Numbered from the stretch's first letter, positions 52,964-63,425 are shown. The stretch is DNA of 64,000 bases from Chryseobacterium sediminis (GCF_008386505.1 NZ_VUNZ01000002.1:655056-719055), one strand, 5' to 3'. The notes: generated from the sequence alone by a model not told the origin. Program-made: numbers and translations.

Positions 52964-55900
52964 TTAAGCTGGAATTTCTCCTTTATATAAGAAAGAAATA
53001 ATTTCTTTGTTTAATTTGTCGATCATTTCACTGAATAAGTGGAAAGATTCCTGTTTATAGATTACCAATGGATCTTTTTGCTCGTAAACAGCTCCCTGAG
53101 AAGATCTTCTTAAGTCATCCATTTCACGAAGGTGAAGCTTCCAGTTTTCATCGATGATCGATAAAGTGATATTCTTTTCAAAATCGTTTACTAAACTTTC
53201 ACACTGTGTATCGTAAGCTTCTTTAAGATCAGCTACAATCGTCATTGTTTTGTGTCCGTCTGTGAAAGGAACCTGGATCATTTTGAACATTGAACCCTGG
53301 TTTTGATAAACATTCTCAATGATTGGGAATGATTTTTCTTTCAATAGGTTCAGTTTCATTCTGTAATCTTCCTGAGCTGCATTGAATAAGATATTCGTCA
53401 GATCCTGAACATTTTTATTATTAAAATCACTCTGAGAAACCGGAGATTCCATAGTAAATGTTTTAATGATTTCGTATTCAAAATCTTTATAATTTCCGGT
53501 AGCCTTGCCTTTCGCAACGATAGAATTAGCAACATCGAAAATCATATTGGTGATATCATACTTCAGGTGATCTCCGAATAGAGCATTCTTTCTTCTCTTG
53601 TAGATTACGTCACGCTGTTTATTCATTACGTCATCATATTCAAGAAGTCTCTTTCTTGTTCCAAAGTTATTTTCTTCTACTTTTTTCTGCGCTCTTTCAA
53701 TAGACTTGCTGATCATAGAATGCTGAATTACTTCTCCTTCTTTATGACCCATTCTGTCCATCATTTTAGCAATTCTCTCAGAACCGAATAAACGCATCAG
53801 GTTATCTTCAAGAGACACATAGAACTGAGAACTTCCAGGATCTCCCTGACGTCCCGCTCTACCTCTAAGCTGTCTGTCAACACGTCTTGAATCATGTCTT
53901 TCAGTACCGATAATAGCTAAACCTCCTGCATCTTTTACTTCTTTAGAAAGCTTAATATCCGTACCACGACCTGCCATGTTGGTTGCAATGGTTACAACTC
54001 CCGGTTGTCCTGCTCCTGCTACGATCTCTGCTTCTTTCTTGTGAAGCTTCGCATTCAGTACCTGGTGAGGAATTTTTCTTAACTGAAGTGCTTTTGAAAG
54101 CAATTGGGAAATTTCAACAGAAGTAGTACCTACAAGTACAGGCCTTTTTGCTTCGGTTAATTTTTCTACCTCTTCAATTACAGCGTTATATTTTTCTCTG
54201 TTAGTTTTGAAAACTAAATCCTGTTTGTCATTTCTTAAAATTGGGCGGTTTGTTGGGATAACCACTACATCCAGTTTGTAGATTTCCCAAAGTTCACCTG
54301 CCTCAGTTTCAGCTGTACCAGTCATCCCCGCAAGTTTGTTGTACATACGGAAATAGTTCTGAAGCGTAATTGTAGCAAAAGTTTGAGTAGCTGCCTCAAT
54401 CTTTACACTTTCTTTCGCTTCAATTGCCTGGTGAAGACCGTCTGAATAACGACGACCCTCCATGATACGACCTGTCTGCTCATCAACGATTTTTACTTCA
54501 CCATCAATTACTACATATTCATCATCTTTTTCAAATAATGTATAGGCTTTCAATAATTGGCTCATGGTGTGAACACGCTCAGATTTTTCAGCAAAATCAG
54601 CGAAAAGTCTTTCTTTAGCTTCAAATTCCTCTTCTTTAGAAAGATTTTTAGCTTCTACTTCAGCAATTTCAGTCCCAATATCAGGAAGAACGAAGAAGTT
54701 GGCATCAGAGTTTCCTTGAGACATGTATTCAACACCTTTGTCTGTAAGGTCTACCTGATTGTTTTTTTCTTCAATAACGAAGTAAAGATCTTTATCTACG
54801 ATCGGCATGTCACGGTTGTTGTCCTGCATATATTGTGCTTCAACTTTCTGAAGCAATGCTCTGTTTCCGCTTTCCGATAAGAATTTGATGAGTTGTCTGT
54901 TTTTCGGAAGACCTCTGTAAGCCTGAAGTAATTTAAATCCGCCTTCTTTTGTATTTCCTGCAGCGATTAATTTTTTCGCTTCGTTGAAAATAGCAGAAAC
55001 GGTTTTCTTTTGTACTTCAACAATTCTGTCGATAGAAGGTTTAAGAACATCAAACTCCTGTCTGTCCCCCTGAGGAACCGGACCGGAAATGATCAATGGC
55101 GTTCTTGCATCATCTACCAATACAGAGTCTACTTCATCCACGATAGCAAAGTTCAATTCTCTTTGTACCAATTCTGAAGGTGAAGTCACCATGTTGTCTC
55201 TCAGGTAATCGAAACCGAATTCATTGTTAGTTCCGTAAGTAATATCTGAGTTATATGCTTTTCTTCTTCCGTCCGAGTTCGGCTGGTGGTTATCGATACA
55301 ATCGATAGACATTCCGTGGAACTGGTAAAGAGGACCCATCCATGCGGAGTCTCTTTTTGCAAGATAGTCGTTCACGGTTACAACGTGTACTCCTCTTTCC
55401 GGAAGTGAATTTAAGTAAATAGGTAATGTTCCTACCAAAGTTTTACCTTCACCGGTTGCCATCTCGGCAATTTTACCACTGTGAAGAATAACTCCTCCGA
55501 TAAACTGAACATCATAGTGGACCATATCCCAAACTACTGGAGTTCCGGCAGCATCCCATGAGTTTTTCCAAACAGCTGTGTCTCCCTGAATGCTAACGAA
55601 ATCTTTTCCTGCATCAGCCAGTTCTCTATCCCAGTCACTTGCTGTTACACGGATCTCTCCATTCTGTGCCCATCTTCTTGCTGTTTCTTTTATCAATGCA
55701 AAAGCTTCAGGAAGAACCTGTACAAGAACTTTCTCTTCAATTTCGTATGACTCTTTCTTTAGAGACTCAATTTTTGAAAAAAGAGCTTCTTTTTCGTCAA
55801 CATTGGTTGAATTTTTTATCTGCTCTTTTATCTGTTCTATTTGAGCTGTGATCTTGCTGGTTGCAGATTTTATATTCTCTTTAAACTCAGCCGTTTTTTG

Positions 55901-56038
55901 TCTCAGACCATCATCCGTTAATTGTTGGATGTTAGGTTCTACAGCCTTGATTTTTGTTACAACTTTTTTTACTTCTTTTAGGTCCTGCGCTTTTTTGTCT
56001 CCCAAAAACCCTTTAAGAACTTTGTTTAAAAAACTCAT
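52964..56038 (-). CDS. secA: Preprotein translocase ATPase SecA
   Basis: 1024 residues. Walker [19 protein letters not shown]-like [20 protein letters not shown], and NBD2 motifs [41 protein letters not shown] (quoted in two adjoining blocks) are present. It drives export through SecYEG. The usual C-terminal zinc-binding CxCx8CH tail is missing; the protein ends FLYKGEIPA. Compared with the about 900-residue E. coli protein there are insertions, including a helical one near 330-430, as I expect for Bacteroidota. Confidence 0.97.
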   Translation of the reverse strand: MSFLNKVLKGFLGDKKAQDLKEVKKVVTKIKAVEPNIQQLTDDGLRQKTAEFKENIKSATSKITAQIEQIKEQIKNSTNVDEKEALFSKIESLKKESYEIEEKVLVQVLPEAFALIKETARRWAQNGEIRVTASDWDRELADAGKDFVSIQGDTAVWKNSWDAAGTPVVWDMVHYDVQFIGGVILHSGKIAEMATGEGKTLVGTLPIYLNSLPERGVHVVTVNDYLAKRDSAWMGPLYQFHGMSIDCIDNHQPNSDGRRKAYNSDITYGTNNEFGFDYLRDNMVTSPSELVQRELNFAIVDEVDSVLVDDARTPLIISGPVPQGDRQEFDVLKPSIDRIVEVQKKTVSAIFNEAKKLIAAGNTKEGGFKLLQAYRGLPKNRQLIKFLSESGNRALLQKVEAQYMQDNNRDMPIVDKDLYFVIEEKNNQVDLTDKGVEYMSQGNSDANFFVLPDIGTEIAEVEAKNLSKEEEFEAKERLFADFAEKSERVHTMSQLLKAYTLFEKDDEYVVIDGEVKIVDEQTGRIMEGRRYSDGLHQAIEAKESVKIEAATQTFATITLQNYFRMYNKLAGMTGTAETEAGELWEIYKLDVVVIPTNRPILRNDKQDLVFKTNREKYNAVIEEVEKLTEAKRPVLVGTTSVEISQLLSKALQLRKIPHQVLNAKLHKKEAEIVAGAGQPGVVTIATNMAGRGTDIKLSKEVKDAGGLAIIGTERHDSRRVDRQLRGRAGRQGDPGSSQFYVSLEDNLMRLFGSERIAKMMDRMGHKEGEVIQHSMISKSIERAQKKVEENNFGTRKRLLEYDDVMNKQRDVIYKRRKNALFGDHLKYDITNMIFDVANSIVAKGKATGNYKDFEYEIIKTFTMESPVSQSDFNNKNVQDLTNILFNAAQEDYRMKLNLLKEKSFPIIENVYQNQGSMFKMIQVPFTDGHKTMTIVADLKEAYDTQCESLVNDFEKNITLSIIDENWKLHLREMDDLRRSSQGAVYEQKDPLVIYKQESFHLFSEMIDKLNKEIISFLYKGEIPA

Positions 56039-56040
56039 AA

Positions 56041-56163
56041 ATTTTTTGCTTTATGCTTAATGCAAGATGCTTTAAGCGTTTTAAATGACACGCTTATCGT
56101 GTGAATTAATATATAAAAAAGGGCAAAAAAGCTCTAAGCACGCAGCCTAAAGCTTATCGCTTT
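56041..56163. repeat. Word-repeat element (family A), secA-DUF2795 gap
   Basis: Contains GCTTTATGCTTAATGC, ATGCTTTAAGCG and further on GCCTAAAGCTTATCGC, plus an ACACGCTTATCGTGT palindrome. It uses the same words as the elements near 10030-10110 and 20330-20386. Confidence 0.55.
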
Positions 56164-56164
56164 A

Positions 56165-56386
56165 TTAATATTCGTCCTCGTTCCAAAGGAAATCCTCGTC
56201 AGTAGGATAGTCACTCCATACTTCTTCGATAGATTCATAAATTTCTCCTTCGTCTTCGATTGCCTGAAGGTTTTCTACTACCTCCATAGGTGCACCAGTT
56301 CTGATTGCGTAGTCAATAAGCTCTGCTTTTGTCATTGGCCAAGGTGCGTCACTTAAATATGAAGCTAATTCTAATGTCCAGTACAT
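56165..56386 (-). CDS. DUF2795 domain-containing protein
   Basis: 73 residues, acidic, entirely covered by the DUF2795 domain: LASYLSDAPWPMTKAELIDYAIRTGAPMEVVENLQAI (quoted as one pattern in pieces: LASYLSDAPWPMTK, ELIDYAIRTGAP, VVENLQAI). The last 25 residues are Glu/Asp-rich. Function unknown. The promoter -7 box TACTTTTG (56404-56411) lies 17 nt upstream, so it is transcribed on its own or reads into secA across a repeat-filled gap. Confidence 0.9.
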   Translation of the reverse strand: MYWTLELASYLSDAPWPMTKAELIDYAIRTGAPMEVVENLQAIEDEGEIYESIEEVWSDYPTDEDFLWNEDEY

Positions 56387-56403
56387 AATTTTCTAATTTT
56401 TTG

Positions 56404-56411
56404 CAAAAGTA
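56404..56411 (-). promoter_or_regulatory. -7 element for the DUF2795 gene
   Basis: TACTTTTG on the minus strand, an exact TAnnTTTG match 17 nt before the ATG. Confidence 0.6.
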
Positions 56412-56522
56412 TAAAAATAGGTTGTATAATAAACTTTTTTATACTTGATTTTCAATTCTTTTTATAATTTTTTCTTATAAATGGCTGTCACAAACTGAAT
56501 GGCAGCTATGTCAGCAATTTAC

Positions 56523-57551
56523 TTAATGTCGTTTTCTCAAAAACCATTCCACAAATTTTTTTATGCCATTTTGGAAGTCTGTGGCCGGTTTATACCCTAT
56601 TAAATCCATTGCTTTTGTAATGTCAGCATTAGTTTTTGTGACATCTCCCGGCTGCATTGGCAGAATTTTTTTAGTGGCAGATTTTCCCAGTGCCATTTCT
56701 ATAGTGGCAACCATTTCTGATAAAGTGACTACCTGGTTTTCTCCGAGATTAAGAATCTCATAAACTCCGGAATTGTTTTCCAGATAAAGGATAGACTTGG
56801 TAATTCCGTCAATAATATCATCTATATAAGTATAGTCTCTGGCTGTATTTCCATCGCCATAAAAAGGAATTTCCTGATCTTCCGAAATAAGCTTTACAAA
56901 CTTGTGTATGGCGAGGTCTGGTCTTTGTCTTGGCCCATATACCGTGAAGAACCTAAGCTGTATCATATCTATATGGTATAGATTGTGGTAAACATGTCCT
57001 ATGATTTCTCCACTTTTTTTAGTGGCAGCATAGGGAGATATAGGATTGTCTACATTGTCTGTTTCTGCAAAAGGAACTTTTTCATTGTTTCCATAAACAC
57101 TTGATGAGGAAGCACAAATAAATTTTTTAATATTAAAATTCTTACACAGCTCCCAAAGATTCATTGTTCCTCTTACATTCACTTCTTCATATTCTAAAGG
57201 ACGCTCAATGGAAGGGCGTACACCAGCGAGTGCAGCCAGATGAATCACCATGTCGATAGGATGATTTTTAAAGATGTTTTCAAGACCTTTCTGATCTCTG
57301 ATGTCCTGCCAATAGAGGGAATATTGGTCAGAATGAGTCAATGAAATTAAACGGTTGATATCAGTCTCTTTGTCTGAGTATTCAAAATCCGAAATTTTAC
57401 CAATTGACTCTAAAGTATTTTTAATTTTTACCTGATAGTTATAGAAATCATCAAAATTGTCAATGTTTATGACAGAATGTCCATTTCTTAATAATCGTTC
57501 AATTAAATGAGATCCGATGAACCCACTACCGCCTGTTACAAGATAAACCAT
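56523..57551 (-). CDS. NAD-dependent nucleotide-sugar epimerase (UDP-glucuronate 4-epimerase-like)
   Basis: 342 residues of the extended short-chain dehydrogenase family. The NAD motif is TGGSGFIGSHL (GxxGxxG), the active site YAATKKSGE (YxxxK) with Ser-rich CASSSSVYG, and RFFTVYGPRQRPDLAIHKF is the block found in UDP-glucuronate 4-epimerases. It would interconvert UDP-glucuronate and UDP-galacturonate or a related pair for surface polysaccharide. No polysaccharide cluster is adjacent. Confidence 0.9.
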   Translation of the reverse strand: MVYLVTGGSGFIGSHLIERLLRNGHSVINIDNFDDFYNYQVKIKNTLESIGKISDFEYSDKETDINRLISLTHSDQYSLYWQDIRDQKGLENIFKNHPIDMVIHLAALAGVRPSIERPLEYEEVNVRGTMNLWELCKNFNIKKFICASSSSVYGNNEKVPFAETDNVDNPISPYAATKKSGEIIGHVYHNLYHIDMIQLRFFTVYGPRQRPDLAIHKFVKLISEDQEIPFYGDGNTARDYTYIDDIIDGITKSILYLENNSGVYEILNLGENQVVTLSEMVATIEMALGKSATKKILPMQPGDVTKTNADITKAMDLIGYKPATDFQNGIKKFVEWFLRKRH

Positions 57552-57569
57552 TTGTATTTTTTATTAGTA

Positions 57570-57577
57570 CAAAAATA
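57570..57577 (-). promoter_or_regulatory. -7 element for the epimerase gene
   Basis: TATTTTTG on the minus strand, 18 nt before the ATG at 57551. The 89-nt gap to the divergent DUF2797 gene is otherwise AT-rich. Confidence 0.55.
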
Positions 57578-57640
57578 TAAATTTTACTTTTTGAAAAATA
57601 TAATCATTAAATTTACTTAAAAAAGTAATATAAATATAAT

Positions 57641-58438
57641 ATGCAGTTTCAAGGGCAAATTTTAAAGATGACAAGCTATGATGCAAAGCCAATCCAATAC
57701 TACCTCAATCTTTCAGGAGATCTGATTCACTTGAATGAATTGATGGGGAAGGAGTTAAGCATCAGACATACCGGCTTCCAATGTGTAAATTGTGGGGAGA
57801 ATAAACCTATTTACAGAATGGGATTCTGCAAAAACTGTTTTTTTGAAAGTCCTTATGCAAGTGATACCATTATCCGTCCGGAGCTTTCTACAGCACATTT
57901 AGGAGTTGCAGAACGAGATCTGGAGGTTGAAAAACAAATTCAGCTTCAGCCACACACCGTGTATCTGGCTTATACCGGAGATGTAAAAGTGGGAGTTACA
58001 AGAAATACACAGATTCCAACACGATGGATTGATCAGGGTGCGACTTTTGCATTACCTATAGCAAGAACCGAAAACCGCTATGAAGCAGGAATGATAGAAG
58101 TGGCCCTGAAAGAGCATTTAGCCGATAAAACCAATTGGAGAAAAATGTTGCAGGATGATTTTGAAGGAGAAATAGACCTTGCGGATTTCAGACAAAAGAT
58201 TAAAGAATATTTTCCTGAAGATTTTCAGAAATTCTATAGAGAAGGAGAAGAATTATGGATGTTCGATTACCCTTTTGAAAAACCGGAAAAGGTTACTTCG
58301 TTTACATTAGATAAAAAACCTGAATTTACCGGAAGACTTACCGGTATCAAAGGACAGTATCTGGGATTTGAAGGAGGAAATTTCATCAATGTAAGAGGAC
58401 ATGAAGGATATGTGATTGATCTTGAAATAAGAAATTGA
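57641..58438 (+). CDS. DUF2797 domain-containing protein
   Basis: 265 residues. A zinc-ribbon-like cluster (CVNCG ... CKNC, about 44-67) is followed by a GIY-YIG-related segment with HTVYLAYTGDVKVGVTRN (about 106-123) and RWIDQGATFALPIARTENRYEAGMIEVAL (given as pieces RWIDQG, ENRYEAGMIEVAL). The C-terminal about 60 residues form a separate domain ending in a beta-rich segment. Function is unknown; the fold suggests nucleic-acid contact. The DUF2797 name is from recognition of these blocks. Confidence 0.85.
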   Translation: MQFQGQILKMTSYDAKPIQYYLNLSGDLIHLNELMGKELSIRHTGFQCVNCGENKPIYRMGFCKNCFFESPYASDTIIRPELSTAHLGVAERDLEVEKQIQLQPHTVYLAYTGDVKVGVTRNTQIPTRWIDQGATFALPIARTENRYEAGMIEVALKEHLADKTNWRKMLQDDFEGEIDLADFRQKIKEYFPEDFQKFYREGEELWMFDYPFEKPEKVTSFTLDKKPEFTGRLTGIKGQYLGFEGGNFINVRGHEGYVIDLEIRN

Positions 58439-58468
58439 TCGATGTAAAATAAAACCAAATCACAAAAT

Positions 58469-61120
58469 ATGAGAAAATGGGGTAAAAGACTATTGATAAG
58501 TTTCGGAATCCTGGCAGGAATTCTTCTTGCCGCGAACTTCGGACTGAATATATGGCTTAAAACCCAGCTTCCAAATTATATAAAAAAGAACACTGACTAT
58601 AAAGTTTCCTACAAAACCCTTGATGTGGATTTAGGAACCGGAAATATCTTTGCAACAGGAATTTCTGTCAATAGTAAAGATCCACAAAATACAGAGGTTA
58701 TTGGATTGCAGGGAACGATTGATACCCTTAAAATAAGCCGTTTTGGAATTTATGATGCTGTTTTTAATAAAAGAATCAGCTCTTCGGACCTGTTGCTGGC
58801 AAACCCCAATTTAAATGTCATTCTTGCAAAACCGGTCGATCGTAAAACCGGAAAGAAAAGAAGTCCGTTTTTGTTTGAAAATATCAGGATCAATAAAGGA
58901 AAGATTGCCATTTTTAAACATACCAAACAAAAAATTTTATCTGTACAGCAACTGGATCTGTTTGTTGAAAATTTACAGATGACAGAAGAATCAGTTGAAA
59001 ATAAACTTCCGATAGTTTTTGACAGGTACAGCGTTAAAGGGGAGAAATTCTTTTTCCGTCCCGATGAAACGTATGCCATTACCATTAATAGCATCAATAC
59101 AAGTGACGGACAGATGTCAGTTGAAAATTTCAGACTGACTCCGCTTCTTTCTTTTGCTCAGTTTAAAAAGTTTTACCCTAAAAAGCCCCAATTATTTGAA
59201 TTTAGTGTTCCAAAAATGGAATTCAAAGATGTGGTTTTGACTAAAAATAAGGTGTCACTTAATAATGCTGACTTTCAAAATCCTGTTTTTACAGTATATA
59301 ATGCGGGAGTAAAAGCGAAAAAAAGCAATGAAAATTCCGGTTTTGAAGTTGATTTAAAAAATATAAAACTCAGTAATGCCGTAGTTCAGATCAATAAACC
59401 GGATGGAAATAAACTCTTGTCTGTCGGAAACCTTAATCTGGATATCAGTCAGCTGATGTTTAATAAAGAAAGTTCACAACAGATAATTCCTATTGGATAC
59501 AAAGATTTTTTGCTTGCCGGAAAAGATATACAGTATTCCAATCATCAAAATATCTCCATACGAAGTCTTGCATTAAGTTCTAAAAGTGGAGAAATCATGG
59601 ATGTTCTGCTGGCACCAGGAGTTCCCTCAGCAGAAAAAACGGTTGCAGATCTAAAGACAAATCATATTGCTTTTAATATTAATAAATTAGAATTTCTTAA
59701 TAAAAAAGTGAACCTTGATCTCAAAGATATTCTCATTGACAACGTGAATGGAACGATCAAAAAAGGAGAGAAGCAGCAGAATAAAACTCCTGAACCAGGG
59801 ATCATACAGTCTGTTATCGTAAGAAAAATGTCTTTGAAAAATTCAAATATTACCTATGATAACGGAAAGGAACCTTTGGTTTTTCATGATTTGAACGCCA
59901 CAGTAAATAATATTGAATTAGCATCTAAAATCAATCAGCCAGGATTATCTTTTAAGGTTAAAGATTATTTTCTCACCACCCGGAACTTTGCTTACAAAAC
60001 ACAGTTCTATAATATGAGTTTAGGGCTTTTGAAGCTTAATAAAAATAAAGTTCAGATCAATAATTTTGCAATGAAACCTCTCGTTTCGAGGGCACAGTTT
60101 ATCAAAATGATACCTGTTGAAAGAGATCTGTATGATATAAAAGCCGGACAAATAATAGCAGAAGGAAATTGGGATGTGTTTTCTCCGCATAAAATGGTGA
60201 ATGCTTCCCATGTCACAATCCAGTCGGCAGATGCCAATATTTTCAGAAGTAAAATTCCGAAAGACGATCCAAAAGTAAAAGCTTTATATTCCAAAATGCT
60301 GCGTTCTGTTAAAATTCCGATGACGATCAGTAATCTTGATCTGAAAAACTCAGTATTAGTCTATGAAGAAGATACTCCGGAAAGTATGGGACCCGGAAAA
60401 TTGATCTTCAGTAACTTTAATATGAATGTAAGAAACCTGAACTCTGCTAAAATAAAAGGGAAACCTACAAAAGTAGACATCAAAATCAATTGTTCATTCA
60501 TGAATTTATCGCCGCTTTCTGTAAACTGGAATTTCGATGTTGCGGATAAAAATGATAATTTTACGATTGCAGGAAAAACTACCGGTCTTCCTGCCAGTGG
60601 AATCAATCCGTTTATCAGACCTTACCTTCATGTAACGGCTACTGCAGGAACTATTCAGGAAATGCTCTTTAACTTTAAAGGAAATCCCGCCGGATTACAC
60701 GGAACCTTTAATCTTAAACATAAAGATTTGAAAATTGCTGTACTCAATAAGAATAATCATGAGAAAAAAGGTTTTCTGACAGCCGTTGCCAATGTTTTTC
60801 TAAAATCAGATTCTGGTAGTTTCCCGGAGGCTGTTACTGTAGAAAATGTAGAGCGGGATCCTACAAAATCTTTCTTTAACCTCTTCTGGAAAGGAATTGA
60901 ACAGGGATTAAAGAAAACACTCATTGGTAAAAACGTAGAAAAAACAGAAAAGAAAGTAAAAGAAGCCGTTTCCTCTGTCAAAGATATGAAACAGTCCGTA
61001 AAAGAAATAAAGCAGGAAATCAAAAATAAAAAAGAAGCTCCCAAACCGGAAGCAGAAAAAAAGGAAAAGAAAGGTTTTCTGAACAATATATTCAAGAAAA
61101 AAGAAAATGCAGAAGAATAA
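58469..61120 (+). CDS. AsmA-like/DUF748-type large membrane-anchored protein
   Basis: 883 residues. One N-terminal membrane helix (about 8-28) is followed by a long beta-rich region characteristic of AsmA/TamB-like envelope proteins: LPNYIKKNTDYKVSYKTLDVDL and repeated strands such as LNLDISQLMF. The C-terminal about 80 residues are a Lys/Glu-rich helix. Such proteins are thought to act in lipid transport or assembly between the membranes. It starts 30 nt after the DUF2797 gene. Exact family is uncertain. Confidence 0.75.
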   Translation: MRKWGKRLLISFGILAGILLAANFGLNIWLKTQLPNYIKKNTDYKVSYKTLDVDLGTGNIFATGISVNSKDPQNTEVIGLQGTIDTLKISRFGIYDAVFNKRISSSDLLLANPNLNVILAKPVDRKTGKKRSPFLFENIRINKGKIAIFKHTKQKILSVQQLDLFVENLQMTEESVENKLPIVFDRYSVKGEKFFFRPDETYAITINSINTSDGQMSVENFRLTPLLSFAQFKKFYPKKPQLFEFSVPKMEFKDVVLTKNKVSLNNADFQNPVFTVYNAGVKAKKSNENSGFEVDLKNIKLSNAVVQINKPDGNKLLSVGNLNLDISQLMFNKESSQQIIPIGYKDFLLAGKDIQYSNHQNISIRSLALSSKSGEIMDVLLAPGVPSAEKTVADLKTNHIAFNINKLEFLNKKVNLDLKDILIDNVNGTIKKGEKQQNKTPEPGIIQSVIVRKMSLKNSNITYDNGKEPLVFHDLNATVNNIELASKINQPGLSFKVKDYFLTTRNFAYKTQFYNMSLGLLKLNKNKVQINNFAMKPLVSRAQFIKMIPVERDLYDIKAGQIIAEGNWDVFSPHKMVNASHVTIQSADANIFRSKIPKDDPKVKALYSKMLRSVKIPMTISNLDLKNSVLVYEEDTPESMGPGKLIFSNFNMNVRNLNSAKIKGKPTKVDIKINCSFMNLSPLSVNWNFDVADKNDNFTIAGKTTGLPASGINPFIRPYLHVTATAGTIQEMLFNFKGNPAGLHGTFNLKHKDLKIAVLNKNNHEKKGFLTAVANVFLKSDSGSFPEAVTVENVERDPTKSFFNLFWKGIEQGLKKTLIGKNVEKTEKKVKEAVSSVKDMKQSVKEIKQEIKNKKEAPKPEAEKKEKKGFLNNIFKKKENAEE

Positions 61121-61192
61121 TTTTTTAAACCATTAAGATGATCATATAAGTGAATATCTTTTTAATTCAAACAACCTTAATGGTTTAAAAAA
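61121..61192. terminator. Long-loop inverted repeat between convergent genes
   Basis: Arms 61121-61137 and 61176-61192 are perfect 17-bp complements with A and T runs at the outside, a 38-nt AT-rich loop between. It can terminate both the AsmA-like gene and the minus-strand gene at 61214. Confidence 0.75.
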
Positions 61193-61213
61193 TTAATATA
61201 AGATAAATTCAGT

Positions 61214-61564
61214 TTAAAAATTGAATTCGTCACTTTCCAAAATAGGAATATCTCTTAGAAACTTGTCAAACTCCTCACCTGGATAATTGCTGTCTGCCCC
61301 GTAAGAATCTATGATCATTCCACGGTTTCCGGCACCATCTTTTACTACATAAAGTACTGCGTTGTCATCAGGATTGCTGTCTCCTTCAAAACGATATGTT
61401 TTTAAAATCACCAATTCTGCAGGCTGATAAACTTTATCAGAATTTTCAAACTTCATTTCACATTTGTCATTCATTCTGAATTCTCTTTGTATCCCTCTTT
61501 CAGAAAGCGTTTTCATGACTTCACTTAAGGTCGTCATTGCATCAAAATTCCCTGAATTTTCCAT
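61214..61564 (-). CDS. Small conserved protein, often labelled 'phosphoribosylpyrophosphate synthetase' in error
   Basis: 116 residues, cytoplasmic, no membrane segment. Recognisable blocks are TLSEVMKTLSERGIQREF, YQPAELVILKTYRFEG and SNPDDNAVLYVVKDGAGNRG, which I remember from short Bacteroidota proteins carrying the PRPP-synthetase label. At 116 residues it lacks the PRPP-binding motif and the size of a true PRPP synthetase, so that name should not be used. Function unknown. Confidence 0.75.
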   Translation of the reverse strand: MENSGNFDAMTTLSEVMKTLSERGIQREFRMNDKCEMKFENSDKVYQPAELVILKTYRFEGDSNPDDNAVLYVVKDGAGNRGMIIDSYGADSNYPGEEFDKFLRDIPILESDEFNF

Positions 61565-61739
61565 AATAATATTTTTCTTGTTAAGTACAATAATTAAACC
61601 ATTACAATTTCTAAATATAAGAAAAATAGTAGATTGTAATTTTCCTAAAAATAAAGTTTAATGTTAACAAAATTTATAATTTAAAAAAATAAAATAGGTA
61701 TGCTTTTTGCAATGGTAACAATATTAAATCAATGAAAAT

Positions 61740-61934
61740 ATGAAAAAAGAAGTTGGAGTTTTACTGGCAGGAGGAGTTGGTCTTTTGGCAGTATTAAGTT
61801 TAATCAGCATAAAAAAAATATTGACTAAAAAAGATAAAAAATATAGTGATTCCTATTCGGACTATCACAGACACTTTGATGAAAAAAATCAAGAAGATGA
61901 AACTCATGGAGTGGAATTTTACGCACTGAAGTAG
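61740..61934 (+). CDS. Small membrane protein of unknown function
   Basis: 64 residues. An N-terminal membrane helix (about 5-25, VGVLLAGGVGLLAVLSLISI) is followed by a Lys cluster and a polar, acidic tail with His residues (YSDYHRHFDEKNQEDETHG). A terminator follows at 61957. I see no family. The preceding 175-nt gap is AT-rich without a clear promoter. Confidence 0.65.
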   Translation: MKKEVGVLLAGGVGLLAVLSLISIKKILTKKDKKYSDSYSDYHRHFDEKNQEDETHGVEFYALK

Positions 61935-61956
61935 TAAAAAAATATATTTAATTATG

Positions 61957-61992
61957 TTAAATCCAACGCTTTTGAAAGTGTTGGATTTTTTT
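61957..61992 (+). terminator. Terminator after the small membrane protein
   Basis: Nine-bp arms (61959-61967 and 61979-61987, offset by one) with additional pairs inside, followed by six to seven T. Confidence 0.8.
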
Positions 61993-62055
61993 GTGGAAAA
62001 CTTTAATGTTAAAACTCATTATTTTATGCAGATTCCATTCTAATTTTACAACAGA

Positions 62056-63102
62056 ATGCAAAACGAAAAATTCATAAAAGGTCAGGGCGCTCAGCGAAAC
62101 GTTATTAATCGTTTCGACAGATATACCTATGAACCTGAAGATGAAGATTTCGAAACAATAAAAACCTCCTTCACTGAAGTTTTTCCCAAAACAATTGTCA
62201 ATCAGGTGAAAAGCGAAGACCTTCCGATGGAATATTCCATGAATCCTTATCAGGGATGTGAACATGGGTGCTCTTATTGTTTTGCAAGACCTACCCATGA
62301 GTATTGGGGATACAGTGCCGGTATTGATTTTGAAAGAAAGATTATGGTAAAGAAAAATGCTCCTGAATTATTGGAGAAATTCTTTCAGAAAAGAGGTTAC
62401 AAAGCAGCCCCGATTCTGCTATCCGGAAATACAGACTGCTACCAACCCGCCGAAAGACAATTTGAAATTACCCGAAAACTACTGCAGGTGTGTCTTGATT
62501 ACAGACATCCTGTCAATATTCTGACAAAAAATGCAATGGTATTAAGAGACCTTGATTTCTTAAAGCCCATGGCGGAGCAAAACCTTGTATCCGTTTCTTT
62601 AAGTATTCCCACTATTAATGAAGAATTGAGACGAAAGATGGAGCCTAGGACAAGCTCTGCAAAAAATAAATTAAAAGCTGTAGAAATTCTTTCCGAAAAC
62701 AACATTCCCGTACATGTGATGGTTGCTCCCATCATTCCCGGGCTCAACAGTGATGAACCGCTGAATATATTGAAAGCTATTTCAGATGCAGGAGCTTTAG
62801 GCTTCGGATATACTCTGGTGAGATTAAATGATACCGTTGAACCTGTTTTTGTTAATTGGATAGAAAACCATTTTCCGGACAGAGCGCAGAAAGTCTTAAA
62901 TCTTATCCGTTCTATGCGGGGCGGGAAGCTTGGAGATAAAAGATACTTTGAAAGACAGCGGGGGGAAGGTAACATCGCTGAAATGATTCACACCACTTTT
63001 AAGATTGGTAGAAGGAAGTTTTTTGACGGTAAAGAATTTCCAAAACTCTCAACCGCTAATTTTACAGGAACCCGTGATCAGCAATTGAGACTATTTGATT
63101 GA
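62056..63102 (+). CDS. PA0069 family radical SAM protein
   Basis: 348 residues. The radical SAM cluster motif is NPYQGCEHGCSYCFARPTHEY (quoted here as CEHGCSYC) about 70-80, i.e. CxxxCxxC. ILLSGNTDCYQPAER, PVNILTKNAMVLRDLDFL and LNILKAISDAGALGFGYTL are typical of the PA0069/SplB-like family. It binds a [4Fe-4S] cluster and SAM; the reaction is not known. The sequence ends with FKIGRRKFFDG. It is monocistronic. Confidence 0.9.
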   Translation: MQNEKFIKGQGAQRNVINRFDRYTYEPEDEDFETIKTSFTEVFPKTIVNQVKSEDLPMEYSMNPYQGCEHGCSYCFARPTHEYWGYSAGIDFERKIMVKKNAPELLEKFFQKRGYKAAPILLSGNTDCYQPAERQFEITRKLLQVCLDYRHPVNILTKNAMVLRDLDFLKPMAEQNLVSVSLSIPTINEELRRKMEPRTSSAKNKLKAVEILSENNIPVHVMVAPIIPGLNSDEPLNILKAISDAGALGFGYTLVRLNDTVEPVFVNWIENHFPDRAQKVLNLIRSMRGGKLGDKRYFERQRGEGNIAEMIHTTFKIGRRKFFDGKEFPKLSTANFTGTRDQQLRLFD

Positions 63103-63285
63103 TTAAGACATCCGGATATCTCATCTATTTATATTATAGTATAAAAAACTATTTTCAACATTATTGACATTAATAAACTTTTTACTGTTGTTTGTTCCTA
63201 GAGCTTATCATATTATATAATATATAGTGTAGTTTTTTTTCAGGAGCAATTTCCTGCTATCCATTTTTACTCCTCGCGCCTTTGC

Positions 63286-63313
63286 TGTCACCCTGAGCGA
63301 AGCCGAAGGGTCT
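63286..63313. repeat. REP-like hairpin element, GC-rich variant
   Basis: 28 nt with ACCCT/AGGGT arms and CTGAGC...CGAA core. It is related to the element in the 148-bp repeats (ATGCT/AGCAT arms) by differences that keep the stem paired. Confidence 0.75.
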
Positions 63314-63425
63314 CCAATCGCTTACTGCGGGGTACCCATTCCTATCAGGGCTAGAGGAGGTTAATTATGAATTATAAATTATGAGTTTTCACAAATGAAA
63401 TACCCTGTCAGTCTATATATACATG

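Noticed and set aside
54557..54880. 107-codon frame antisense to secA
   Set aside because: It is the shadow of a strongly conserved secA region, with no start context or domain.
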